Positions 45,536-57,376 of a stretch of 64,000 nucleotides of DNA are shown here, piece by piece. The notes beneath the pieces were generated by a model that saw nothing but the letters and a program-made list of their open reading frames with translations, was not told the DNA's origin and did not search any database. Each line of letters starts with the position of its first letter. Position 1 is the first letter of the stretch. The position numbers and the translations under genes are program-made. Location of the stretch: contig JAHQIY010000006.1 in NCBI GenBank assembly GCA_019054805.1, positions 4,402,001-4,466,000 of the forward strand, read 5' to 3'. The DNA comes from Brachionus manjavacas (taxonomy: Eukaryota > Rotifera > Eurotatoria > Ploima > Brachionidae).

Positions 45536-46557
45536 CATTAATTTTTTGTTGTATAAATTTTAAAAAATTAATAAAATTCTAGAAAAATAAAATTAAAACA
45601 CTATTCATTTTTTAATAAACCTTTTTAATCATTTTAGTAACTATGAGAACGCAGGGTAATGAAAGGAAATTTTTGCCTAAATAAATACCGGAATCATTAG
45701 TTTATCTTAATTTTATGTTTGCCAAAATAAAAATGGATTTCTTAGAATTAAAAGGTAAAATGATGATCTGTTTTTTTTGTTGACTAAATATTCATTTTAT
45801 AGCAAATAATGTTAAAACTTATTTAGGCTAAAAAGAAATTTGATGCCTAAGACGAATAGAAAGATAAATATTATTTTGTTTTCTGGCTCTTAATTCAAAA
45901 ACAATGCTACTTAAGTATTTTCTTTATTTTGGGTCAAATGCTTTAATTCATTCTTTTTTAAAATTTAAAATTTGTTCAAAATTGTGTAAGCACTTAGTTT
46001 TTTGTTAACAAATTGTGAAGGCATGGAAACATAGTGGTTCTTTCGGAAGCTTCAATCAATAAATTATGAAATTTTCTTCTGCCGGATAGAAGCTATTTTT
46101 GTCTCTTTCAGCACTGTTAATTAAGACTTTCATAATTTATTTAAATTCTAAACAATCGGGTAACTCAACAAAACAAAACTCTTAACAACTCTGTTGCTAA
46201 AGACCATCAACATTTGAAGATAGAGTAGGTAAAACTTTGCTTGTGTGTACATAATTGTGTCAATTTATGTGTAACATTTTTAAGTTTTCGTTCATTTACC
46301 TTTTTAATAATTAAAATTCTTTCAGACATACCTTTAATTTTTATCACGGATTGAAAAAATCTATAGCTACAATCATAAAAAAGCAATTAAAACTCGTTCT
46401 TTTAATCATAAAATAAAATATAAACTCAAAAAAAATTCAAACAGGTTTCCACTTTTTATTCAAATAGTAACTAATATTCTTCACCAGGTATATATACTAC
46501 CAATTTACGCAATAAAGTCATAATTTTAGATTTAACGCTAAATTACCCCAAATAATT
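45536..46557. other. intergenic region between the BTB gene and the adenylate kinase gene
   Basis: 3' flank of the BTB gene and promoter of the kinase gene. An acceptor-like ATAATTTTAG lies 28 nt before the kinase ATG. No reading frame of note. Confidence 0.4.
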
Positions 46558-49500
46558 ATGGCTTCCGAACTACCATCTCATCGCGCTAATTTGACAAATT
46601 CCTCAACAGAAAAAGCTAAAGATTACATTCAGAGCCGTGAAATTCCACAGTTATTCGAGGCCTTGATGACCGGTCTAATGTTCCGACAGCCTGATGATCA
46701 CTTGGACTACATCATAACGAGTCTTCAAAAGTTAAGAGCTGGACCCACGGCTCAACGCACCCATATTAAATGGAACACTTTTATACCGAGTGGAGAAGCG
46801 TCAAAAAATATGGTCAATGAGGCACGCATTGTTAGCGGTAATGCTGAATGAACAATTTTTATTTTTAAAAACTGTATAGTTCCATAAATGTTTAATCTTT
46901 TTTATATTTTTAACATTGGCTTTTTATATGTTTGCCTAATTTTTTTTATTTGAATATGAAGCCAAGGTGATCAATAGATCAACAAATATTTTTGGTATGA
47001 TGTTTAAATTTTTATTTTTTCCAATCACCGCTTATGACGTATTGCATTTACAATCCAGAGCATGTTTAGATTTACTCGTTTATTTTATAAATCGAACGAG
47101 TCTAAGTCTACGCAGCTTTTTTCCTTAAGTAAAATAACGCAAAAGCAAAGCCTATTTGGTTTATGGATGAGCTGATTATCTAATCTCAAGGAACTTCTCA
47201 TAACGAGCAATAATATATTTTTTTATTTTAATTTAAAAATTTATTTTTGTAATAAAATTTTTCTTTTAAATTCAATATAGTTAATTTTTTTTATCCTGAA
47301 CCGAAATGTGCTTTTGTATTTGCATTTATGCTTTTATTTTTTTGCTTTAATTTTTTTTCACTGATATTTAATTTTTTAATGCATTATAAATTTTATTTTC
47401 TCAATAAATCATTTTGAATAAAATTTTTCTAAAACAAAGAGGTCAGAACAAAAGAGACAAATAGACCCAACATATTACAAAAAAAATACGAAAATCCTCT
47501 TCCATCTATTGGAAAAAATTACCGGAAATTCAAACTTATTTATCTAATAGGTAAATTTAAAAAAAGATTGAAATTTGTTTAAATAAATAAAATGAGTTGC
47601 TAGGAACATCTGGATATGAAGTTACAGAACTTGCCAAAGATATAACAGCATCATTTGATGGTCTGATGCATCTCAATCTAACTGGATTGATGATTGATTA
47701 TTTAGAAAAAAATAACGATCTTTTCGACAGTGAATCAGTTGAAAAATTAAGTGGAAAAATTAAGAATTATGAAATGGTTCCCGATGATCTTGTGGTAGAA
47801 AGCCTAGTTGAATCTATAAGGAAGTATGAACAGTGGAATTCGGTCAAAGCTATTATAATAAGTGGCTTTCCCGTAAATATTCAACAAGCTAAAAGTTCAG
47901 AAAAATATGTAATTTTAAATTTTTTTTTAAATAATTTTTTTGATATCATTTTTAAAGATTGGGAAACCTGATTTGGTTTTATGGGTAAATGGTTTGAAGA
48001 CAAAAAAAGAAAAGATATTTGCTTCAGGCCCTAATTTTGGAGTTATGATAGACTTTTTTCGGCAAAAATCGATATTAAGTCAAGTAATTAAATCAAAGAA
48101 CATAAAATATTAATATTATAGTTTCATCAAAGTGAAAAATAAATTATTAAGAATCATTATTACTATTTTTAAGATAAATGGAGATAAGGATTTGAATGAG
48201 CAATGCAAACAGGCAATTGATGTAATAAATGAAGCTAAAATTCCAATAAAATACTTGTGCGAAGATAAATCAAATTCAAGTAAAACAAATTTAAAATCTC
48301 TCAAAAAAAAATTATTCTCGTTATTTATCCATAACGAAGCTTTTATTCGTAAAAAACTAATAATTTATGGGCGCAAAAGTATTAATAAAAGAACTTTCCT
48401 TTTATTATAACAAGAAAAAATAAATAGAGGAATATTTTACACAGAATAGGGAATTGAATTGCAAATAAAATGGCAAAAATAGAGATGGATGTCAAAAAAC
48501 TAAGTAATAATAAAAAAATTTTTTTCTAGACAATAAAATAAAATAAAAACAAAGTATAATAAGGAAAAAAAAAATTTAAATTATAAATTTTTTTAATTTA
48601 ATATTCAAGTACTACACGTTTCTCCGGAATTTCTAAGCAATATTTTAGTGTGTTTTTCAGGGAACTTTAAAAATACTTTATCGATACATTAAAACAAAAA
48701 TAAAATAAAAACAAAGAATAATAAGGAAAAAAAAAAATTAAAAAAAAAAAAAATTTAAACTGTAATTTTTTTTTTTGAAAAGCAATCGACGTAGCGCCTC
48801 TCAAGAATTCTAAAGTTATATTTGTTGTTGGTGGACCTGGAAGCGGAAAAGGAACACAATGTGAGAAAATTGTGGAAAAGTATGGCTACACTCATTTGTC
48901 AAGTGGTGATCTGTTGAGAGAAGAAGTAAAATCAGGGTCCGAAAGAGGCAAAATGCTGAACGACTTAATGCAAAAAGGAATACTTGTATCAAATCAAGTA
49001 GTCTTGGATATGCTCAAAGAAGCCATGCTCAAGAAAGTCGCCTCATCTAAAGGGTTTCTTATTGACGGATATCCGAGACAAGTCGACCAAGGAATCGAGT
49101 TCGAAAAACAGGTATTTTTTCATTTATTTGATAATTAAGAGCTATTAGTGAGACTAAAAATATTTTTTTTTGCAAAAAAGATAGTGCCATGTAAAGCTGT
49201 ACTGTATGTCGAAGCATCAGATGAATCAATGAAAAAACGCCTCTTAAACAGAGGATTGTCTTCTGGAAGAGTTGATGACAATGAAGAAACTATTAAGCAA
49301 CGATTAGAGACTTTTCACAATGTCACTAGTCCTGTAATTGATTACTATCAAAATCAGAAAAAATTGAAAAAAGTAAATGCTGAAAATTCACCTGATGAAG
49401 TTTTCAAAGAAGTCCAGAAAGTTTTTGATCTTTTTGAAGATAGTGAGTTTTTTTGATTTTTTCTTAAAAATTTTATTTACTTGACAAAATAGACAAATTG

Positions 49501-52500
49501 AAAATTTAAGAAAAAAAATGGGTTATAAATTTATAGGACAATTAAAAATTGTAATATTCAAAGAACCTTTCAATCTTAAAAATACTGAAAGCTAGTTGGT
49601 GTTCAGTGCAATTAATTTGAATAAAATCTTCTACTTTTGATAAATTATTAATGAAAAAACTATATTCTCTATCAAATACTTTATAATAATTTCTGAAGGA
49701 TTCAAATAATTTTGTTGCATATTTGGTTATTCAAAATTTGTTTAAATACAGTAGTAGTAGTAGTAGAAGTAATAAGAACTGCAGTTAAGAATAAATCTAC
49801 AGTTACACCAAACGCCGTTTAGCTCAAGTTGAGCTGTGGCAGTCTTTCTTCCCTTTCTCTACAACATACTAAACACTTCTTTATCAATACCCGATTTGAA
49901 GCTATTGACTGTTTCAGCATTCACCACATTTTGTGGTAAATCATTCAACCTTGACACAATTCTGTTCTTTAAAAAATTATACCTATATGAGCCGCGTTTA
50001 CTTAGCTCTGTAACAAGCTTCATGCTATGCTCTCTTCTAAGATTCATTTTCAAATTTTTTGCAAAGTACACTCCATTCTCCATTTTCCCATGGTCGTTGA
50101 CTATTTTAAACATTTTAATTAAATCTCCTCTTGTTCTGCGCTCTTCCAAGTTTATTATTTCTAACGATTTAGCCTTTCTTCGTTTGATCTTTTCCTTAAA
50201 TATTTGACCAATTTGGTTGCATGTCTCGGAGCGTTCTTAATCAAATTTATAGTTGCTTTGATTGAAGGATTCCACATACAAACGGCATAATCGAGATGAG
50301 GTCTTACAAGTCCTGTGTATAAAAGTCTAAGAGTATCACTATCCAAACACACGAATGAGTTCCTAATTTGACTCTAAAATTCTGTTAGCTGTTGCTGCCG
50401 CGGCTGAACACTGTTTGTTACACTTAAGATCTTTCGACACCAAAACACCAAGATCTTTTTCTTCATTTTTTTCAATCAAAATGACTTCACAATTAGGGTT
50501 TGAAACCGTATAGGCCATTTTGTCTCTTTTTTTTCCTATAAATATTTCCTTACATTTCGATACATTCAGTTTGTTAGACCACGTCTTTGTCCAACTTTCA
50601 AAAACTTTCAAATAGTCTTCTTGCTGAATTGATCCTGTTTGAAATTTACTTGAAATCGCTAGAATATTTAAATCGTCTGCGTAAGAGAGACTCGGACTTT
50701 GAAACAACTCTAATAGGTCGTTTATGTACAAAACGAACAAAGTGGGACCTACGATACTTGTGGAACATCACTTGAAACTACCTCCCACTTTGATGTAACG
50801 CTACCAAAGACTTTTCTTTGTGTTGTCTAAAAGAAATGACCCTCGACTTTACCATACCCTCTTTATTTAACCAGCAATTTTCGTTGTGACACTTTGTAAA
50901 AGGCTTTGAAAAATCCGTGTAAATGATGTCAACGAAATTTCCTTTTTCGATTTCGAAAGTTACTTTATCAATAAACCCTAATAAGTTCGTTGTACACGAT
51001 TTTCCGGGCATAAAAGCATGTTGTATTTCGTTTATCAATTTAATACTGATTAAGTAGTTCATAAGCTCGTCTCTTAAGATTTTTTCCATTATTTTACCAA
51101 CTATTGAGGTTAACGACACGGATCTATAGTTGGTTAACTAAACTTTTGAGACACCTTTATGCAATGAGGATACATTTGCTAACTTCCATTTTTTGGGCAA
51201 AATACCATCCGAACCATCCGAATATGATTTGATAACAATTTTTGATATAGGTTTTGAAAATGGTTTTGAAAAAATTTTTAATACCGAAGCAGCAATCTTA
51301 TCTGGTCCAGCTGACATCTTTACATCTTACTCACTCAAATATTTTTCGACATTTAAATAACTGAAACTAATGAATGGATTTATCGTAAAAATTTCATTCG
51401 TTCGTAAAGGAACATCGGGTATTTCATGATTCTCTTGCTGAAAATAAACTGACTTGAAATATCTATTCAAACTGTCTGCGATTTCTTCGCTGTCTTTAAT
51501 AACTTGTTCGTCTAGTATAATAACACTTACACATTCGCTAAACTTTCACCCGTTGTTCATGTATCTTTAAATCAGCTTTGGAGTTACCGTCGCTAGTTCT
51601 GCCAAATCTCGTTGAAAACAACTCACTGTATTTCTAATCTGATTGCACATGCCCTCTCAACATTTCCGAACTGTGCGACCATTTTCTTATTTGTAAATTT
51701 TGTGTCCTTACATTTAGGCCATAATTTGTTCTTTTCATCGATATTGCTTTTTAATTTGGCGCTTAACCAGCCAGGTCGCTTTTTAATAATTTGTTGCCTC
51801 TTTTTAGGCACAAATTTTTGATAGACTTTGCAATACTCGGTTATAAAATTTCAAACATTTTGTTTGCATCTAAGCCTTCAAAACTAGTTTCGGTAAAAAA
51901 CAGAACATTTTGACTATTTTCTTCGAAAATACACATAAGCTCATGAAATTTATTCACTAACGAAGTTGAATTGGTTTAAGAACAAGATAATTTACTAACC
52001 TTAGAGTCTCTTTTTTTGAGCAAAATTTATTGCACGAGTCGTTTTGAGTTAAAAAAATTATTTTTTTGATTGATTAAAGTTTGTTGATTTATTTTTTGAC
52101 AAAGTTATTCTAATAACCATATTTGGTCTTAAGTTCAACACTCAAGTTCGATTTTGAAAAGTGACTATAATTAGTATCGCAAGTACTCGCCAGGCGGTCG
52201 ACTCGGAATCCTATGTTGTCCGTACCTGTTTCTATTCCTCTCATACCTGTTTCCATTATCGTACCTATTCGATTCATTGGCTGGATGTCTTTCTTTCCAC
52301 CGAAGCTTCCTTTCTTGTCTAGAATAGTTACTTTGTTGATTTCAATGATTTCAATTTTAACACTTTTTCAACGGCTTTATTTTAGTATATTTACTGAAAA
52401 CAATAAATCTTTTTATATAAATATTTTGCAGTGTATCAAATTCATTCAAACTATTTTCATTAATGAGATATAATCTAGGAAAAATATTAAACCGTCATAT

Positions 52501-55119
52501 CAGTGATTAAATCATCCTATAAAAAAAATTGATTGTCATATAAAAAAAAATATTTTTTACACCCAGGGTTCCAAAAATAGCAAACCCTTTAGAAAAAGTT
52601 GTTCTGTAAGACTCAAAATCTCAAAGATAAAACTTAAATATACTAAGAAAGAATATGTATTCTGAAAGAGCATAATTTTCTCTACATACTAATATATTTA
52701 GTTATTTATTTGATTCAAATTAAGCTCCATCAGGAGAATTAAAAATTAAAATAAAGTTTAAAATAAAAAAAAAAAAAAAGTACAATTCTAAAGTAGAAAA
52801 GAAAAATATACAATTTGTGTTATAAACTTCTTTGGACCAGAAGAACTGAACTGATCTACCTTGGTTTGATTAGTTCGTTTAGAAGGATTTGAAAGGATTT
52901 AAATCTTAAGTTATTCAAACAAAGCTCTATTGAATCCGAGATGCCGTCACGAATGTAGAACTGCCGCTTAAGATCCAACTTCAGTTGACCAATATTTGCT
53001 AAAATTGAGTCAAGATTTTTATTAGTGAACTGTAACAAATGCTTGAGATCATTTCCAAAAAAAAGGGGATAGCTGTTGGAAATGTTATAACATAAGTACT
53101 TAAATATTTGAGAAGATAACTGATTGAACCCAATTGAAGTGAAGTGACAATTTAAATAACATCTTGGAAAAAAGATAGAGCTGATCAATTTTAAAGAGTC
53201 TAAAAACTTTTAGGATTCCAGAAATGTGACAATTAGATTTTAGATTAAACATATGTCTAACAAGGTTGTTTTGATTAATGTTTAGAGCTTTGAGGGTTTT
53301 TGTGTCTAGAGTTTAGTTTTCAAGACCATATGTGAATTGAGAAAGTAATGTGAATACTAATGTAATTTAGAAAAAAAAAAAAGGGTATGGTGTTTTTTGT
53401 TGGCTAGAAAAATAAAGCAATAAAGTAAAAAAGTAAAACCATAGATATGTTTATAAGAAAATCGTTTAAATTCCCTACGATCGAGTTGATTAGGTAACTA
53501 TACTGTTCACTTGTCAGACCGCACTTAGAATACGCGATTAGCTCTTGGTGTCATTATTTTGAAAAAGATGTGAATGCGCTGGAAAAAGTACAAAGAAGAG
53601 CGTCAAAATTAAACTACTCGGAACGACTATCAAAGTTAAAATTAACCGACTTGAAAACAAGAAGAGTACGTGGCGATTTGATTCAAATGTTTAATATAGT
53701 TAATGGTATAGAGATTGTGAATTTTACCAACAGGATCAATTATAGTCTAAACACCAAGATGGATAATAGAAGATATGAAATGAGAAGACATAGACAGGAC
53801 CTTACACGAGAGCTAGTTAGGAGTTGTCTTCCTAGATTTAACTTTTTTAACAGGGTTGTCAATGAGTGGAATAAACTACCGGAAGAAATTATCAACTCAA
53901 GGAATACAAACAGTTTCAAAGCAAATCTTGATGCTTGGATGGCGAAACGAGTTGAAGCCACTGCTATAGCTCATTAGAGCTCTGCTTGGTTGACTCCAAG
54001 CTGCAGTTTACACTACTACTACTACTACATGTTCAGAATTTTGTCTAGATTTTAAAAAACTAAAAAAGTTGGCTCATAATTGATCCCTCCGAGGAGATAC
54101 TATTTAAACCAGAAAATTCACATTTTTTTCCTTTTTTATTCAACAAAACCGCCACACCCTTTTATTATTTTCCTAAATTACATTAGCATGTAGAGAAAAT
54201 TATGCTCTTTCAGAATATATATTCTTTCTTAGTAAATTTAAGTTTTATCTTTGAGATTTTGAGTCTTACAGAACAACTTTTTCTAAAGGCTTTGATATTT
54301 TTGGAACCCTGGGTGTAAAAAATTTTTCTAGTGTGTTTTTCAGGGAACTATAAAAATACTTTATCGATACATTAAAACAAAAATAAAATAAAAACAAAGA
54401 ATAATAAGGAAAAAAAAAAATTAAAAAAAAAAAAAATTTAAACTGTAATTTTTTTTTTTGAAAAGCAATCGACGTAGCGCCTCTCAAGAATTCTAAAGTT
54501 ATATTTGTTGTTGGTGGACCTGGAAGCGGAAAAGGAACACAATGTGAGAAAATTGTGGAAAAGTATGGCTACACTCATTTGTCAAGTGGTGATCTGTTGA
54601 GAGAAGAAGTAAAATCAGGGTCCGAAAGAGGCAAAATGCTGAACGACTTAATGCAAAAAGGAATACTTGTATCAAATCAAGTAGTCTTGGATATGCTCAA
54701 AGAAGCCATGCTCAAGAAAGTCGCCTCATCTAAAGGGTTTCTTATTGACGGATATCCGAGACAAGTCGACCAAGGAATCGAGTTCGAAAAACAGGTATTT
54801 TTTCATTTATTTGATAATTAAGAGCTATTAGTGAGACTAAAAATATTTTTTTGCAAAAAAGATAGTGCCATGTAAAGCTGTACTGTATGTCGAAGCATCA
54901 GATGAATCAATGAAAAAACGCCTCTTAAACAGAGGATTGTCTTCTGGAAGAGTTGATGACAATGAAGAAACTATTAAGCAACGATTAGAGACTTTTCACA
55001 ATGTCACTAGTCCTGTAATTGATTACTATCAAAATCAGAAAAAATTGAAAAAAGTAAATGCTGAAAATTCACCTGATGAAGTTTTCAAAGAAGTCGAGAA
55101 AGTTTTTAATTCGATTTAA
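46558..55119 (+). CDS. AK5: AK5-like adenylate kinase with three kinase domains (one degenerate, two nearly identical)
   Basis: Nine exons: 46558-46837, 47440-47550, 47604-47908, 47958-48083, 48174-48279, 48783-49111, 49181-49442, 54466-54794 and 54862-55119, giving 701 residues in frame. The N-terminus ([20 protein letters not shown]) is the AK5 dimerisation-like helix pair. Domain 1 (about 120-245) keeps the fold outline but reads [17 protein letters not shown] where a P-loop should be, and IIISGFPVN in place of the usual DGFPR motif, so it is probably inactive. Domain 2 (exons 6-7) has intact [39 protein letters not shown] and the LID arginines ([18 protein letters not shown]). Exons 8-9 repeat domain 2 almost without change and end EVEKVFNSI. 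Alternatively exon 7 reads through to a stop at 49456 as the C-terminus, with exons 8-9 as an alternative end. AK5 interconverts AMP, ADP and ATP in the cytosol. Confidence 0.88.
48646..49426 (+). repeat. kinase-exon duplication, copy 1
   Basis: 781 bp holding 3' part of intron 5, exon 6, intron 6 and most of exon 7. Nearly identical to 54329-55107; differences seen are a few bases and homopolymer lengths. Just upstream, 48536-48600 is a further partial copy of intron sequence 48700-48775. Confidence 0.95.
49742..52350 (-). mobile_element. broken CR1/Jockey-like LINE inside the kinase intron
   Basis: Minus strand, 3' end at (TAC)n near 49742-49765. Pieces in order: an ORF1 tail rich in Arg/Asn/Tyr (52190-52330, [20 protein letters not shown]); the start of the endonuclease (51885-51990, [10 protein letters not shown]) with most of that domain deleted; linker (51623-51811, [13 protein letters not shown]); RT start (50778-51119, [23 protein letters not shown]); RT core with SYADDLNIL and [15 protein letters not shown] (50363-50740); then [20 protein letters not shown] (50161-50352) and the pol C-terminus (49859-50149, [14 protein letters not shown]). 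Several frameshifts and stops separate these frames, so the element is inactive. The 3' UTR has the stem GCTCAACTTGAGC. Confidence 0.9.
52707..53190 (-). mobile_element. LINE-like 3' fragment, different group
   Basis: Minus-strand frame of 110 residues (52856-53188; [35 protein letters not shown]) looks like the far C-terminus of a LINE pol. The sequence then runs through a T-rich stretch to CTCCTGATGGAGCTTAATTT and GAATCAAATAAATAA, a 3' terminus like those at 6605 and 24745. Assignment is tentative. Confidence 0.4.
53450..54029 (+). mobile_element. 5'-truncated LINE, pol C-terminus and 3' UTR
   Basis: Plus strand. [20 protein letters not shown] is followed in frame by [38 protein letters not shown]-like text and [20 protein letters not shown] up to a stop at 53977. 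The 3' UTR has GCTCATTAGAGC, CTGCAG and a TAC repeat, nearly the same as at 28485-28570. The 135-codon frame is intact, so this copy is younger than the others. Confidence 0.88.
54329..55107 (+). repeat. kinase-exon duplication, copy 2
   Basis: 779 bp; see copy 1. Both exons keep open frames and splice sites. After 55107 the copies part: this one ends the protein with NSI and a stop, as AK5 proteins do, while copy 1 goes on to DLFED and a GTGAGT donor. Confidence 0.95.
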
Positions 55120-55640
55120 AACTTTAATTTTATTCATTATTTTGAAATTTTTTATTTACTTTAATCAATAATTTTTCATTTTGAAATATTATCTATAAAC
55201 TCTTTGTTGCCTTTTGATTTTTCAATGCAATTGATCATTTATTACAGTATAGATTATCACATTTTTTTAATTAATGGTGAATATTTAATTTGATTAATGA
55301 TTTCTCTTTTATGACAATTTGAAGGTTAATACTGATCAATTTGTTTAATTTGAGTTAAATATATATTAGGAAAATGTTAACTATAGTATGTAAAAAGAAA
55401 ATGATTCGTTTGGATTAGAGTTATTATGTATAAAAATTAACTTTAAAAAACTCAGATTTTTTAGTTTTTCGTACTTCACCCCTCCAAACAAAAGATAATG
55501 TTGAAAAATTTAACCAGTTTATAACTGAAAGCTTCATTTATGCGGCGACAAATTCTTTTCCTATTTTTAAAACTAAAAATTTCAAAAAAACATTGCCATC
55601 CTTTTTCTTGAATTAATTGATGAAAAACATAGAGCAAAAG
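55120..55640. other. gene-free stretch
   Basis: 3' flank of the kinase gene. AT-rich, nothing else seen. Confidence 0.45.
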
Positions 55641-55890
55641 TTATTTGATTAATTTAAAGATAGGACAAAAACTTAAGCTATTATGAAATTAAGCATAAGG
55701 AAAAGGTTGACGAGAAGTTTGATAATTATTTTACAAAAGAGAGTAGTGACGAAACAAGCTTTAAAATATCAGATCCAGAGCAAGCGAAAAAAAATTAAAT
55801 TGTGGATTTTAAAAAACTAATTCTGGACTTGTTTAATTTTTCTGCGATAACAAATGCGTTGCCTGACACCTGGAAAATAATTTATTTTTT
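55641..55890 (+). mobile_element. possible LINE RT scrap
   Basis: Plus-strand frames read KVDEKFDNYFTKESSDETSF and LFNFSAITNALPDTWKII, recalling the FNDYF..., and S..G..P..WK segments in front of LINE RT cores. Short and broken, so tentative. Confidence 0.35.
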
Positions 55891-55951
55891 TTAAAAAAAA
55901 AAGATATACTTTTGCAGTTTATTTTTAAAATAAAGCCTGTGCAGGTTTTCC

Positions 55952-56310
55952 TTTTATTGAATGCTTTCGTTTTCTTTTCGTAGCTTAGTTATCAGATAGT
56001 CCAGCTGTTTTTCTGTCACTGTGGCTTCGTCATTTGAATTTGAATTTTCATTCACATCATTTTGATTTGTAAGCTTCTCATCGAAAGCTTGAAAAGGATT
56101 GATTCTGACCTTTCTAAAAATGTACCAGTCGTACATTTTTAAAAAGGTCATCTCTGGTAAGCTTTCGGGGTCTACCAAACCTTGGTAATTCTTTGACCAC
56201 AAACTCCTACTAGATCAGCTATTTCTTGCTGAGATTTGGTCTTATCCTTCAATATACCAATTATTTGCCACCTTTGAGCCTCAGATACTTTTATTTTGCC
56301 CATTTTTATG
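55952..56310 (-). pseudogene. broken Tc1/mariner transposase N-terminus
   Basis: Minus strand from the Met near 56303: MGKIKVSEAQRWQIIGILKD, then SQQEIADLVGV, is the first helix-turn-helix of Tc1-type transposases. The linking motif GRPRKLTRDDLFKNVRLVHF lies in another frame, and RINPFQAFDEKL in yet another, so at least two frameshifts exist. The catalytic DDE/D part is missing; what follows (EKQLDYLITKLRKENESIQ) is not recognisable as transposase. Confidence 0.7.
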
Positions 56311-56883
56311 GAAAAAACGCCAAAATGGTACAACTCAATAAAATGACCGATTTTAAAATCCAAAAATAATAAATCAAACGTAAAAAGTGCAAGCAAACAG
56401 TATGAAAAGACTTTCCAAGCATTGTGTGAAAAAAAATGGCCAGGGATTGTCAAGGTGTGGTAAAATTTTAGGATAAATTGTTCTAAACTTTGTAGACTAT
56501 TTTTTTTTGTTCAATTTTATCTGTTTTTTTTTAAATGGGTTCTGGAGTGTTCGGAAATTTTTTTTTGAACAATCTATATATCATAAGAAAGCTAATAAAA
56601 TTATCTTTAAGATGGTATTATTAACATTATATGTAAATATATTGTAATTTTAGATTTTTACTCCTTAAAATTTTTTTTGTTAAATTTTTTAGTAATGTTC
56701 TAAACTTTCTAGACATACTTCAACTAAAAATAAATGACAGAAAGCAATAACCTAAATTACTTACAGAAGAAAAATTTTATAAAAATTTGGATAAAGGAAA
56801 AAATTATATAAATTCCCAGTCTTTGGTCTTAACAATTTTTTCAACTAGATTTGAAAACCTTCCTTCCTACACAAGGAAAAAAT
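56311..56883. other. gene-free stretch
   Basis: Probably flank of the dead Tc1 element. GTTCTAAACTTT occurs twice (56481 and 56697), but no clear inverted repeat was found. Confidence 0.35.
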
Positions 56884-57376
56884 CAGAGTTGTCTAAAAGT
56901 CCCAAATTAAAGTACAAGTCCGGATTTTTTTGTAAAATTTTCTAGATCAGGCTTTATATCAAAAAATTTATATACTAATGGGTTGTCTAATGAATAAAGA
57001 TTTGCTATTTCAGAATTTTCTTAGAATTTTAGTTAAAAAGTCTTCACATTCATTGAATGCAACAGCCAACATTTTTGATGGAAATAATGCTTTGACACCA
57101 GTTGAGAATATGGTGCAAATTTTCGTAATCTTCCATTCCTTGAATAATTACTCTACATAAATGAAAGAACAGGAAACTTTATTTGATTAATTTTTAAAAT
57201 TGGGATATCGGAACTTCGAGTCATCAAGATTAAAACAATTTATTATTTTAAATACTTCAATAATTTTCTAGTCATGATATTCAACGAGAAAAAAAAATTG
57301 AAAAGTTTTTGGACTTTTGAAAAAAAAAGTCCGGACTTGGATTTGACTTGAGACTTGTGACTCTTAAAAAACTCTG
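56884..57376. mobile_element. hAT-type MITE, copy 3 of 3
   Basis: 493 bp. Ends CAGAGTTGTCTAAAAGTC / GACTCTTAAAAAACTCTG. Flanks GAAAAAAT (56876-56883) and GAACAAAT (57377-57384) match at 7 of 8 positions. Subterminal AAGTCCGGACTTGGATTTG motifs as in the other copies. A 60-codon open frame inside (56978-57160) has no recognisable product. Confidence 0.85.

Larger units (their letters stand above)
52560..54315. mobile_element. DNA transposon with about 140-bp terminal inverted repeats
   Basis: Left repeat 52560-52699 and right repeat 54172-54315 are inverted copies about 95% alike, with tips CACCCAGGGTTCCAAAAAT, flanked by TA on both sides as in Tc1/mariner-type insertions. No transposase is seen. 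The interior carries two LINE fragments (52707-53190 minus, 53450-54029 plus), which either landed in it or were carried along. The right end is only 13 bp from the second kinase-exon copy. Confidence 0.78.

Noticed and set aside
48116-48410. Frames read through 48121-48173 as coding
   Set aside because: Reading this stretch gives a stop after HQSEK; treating it as intron 48084-48173 with a strong acceptor gives a continuous AK-like match, so the open frame start there is not used.
49836-50775. Plus-strand open frames over the LINE
   Set aside because: Antisense of the RT; Leu/Phe/Ser-rich with no own motif.
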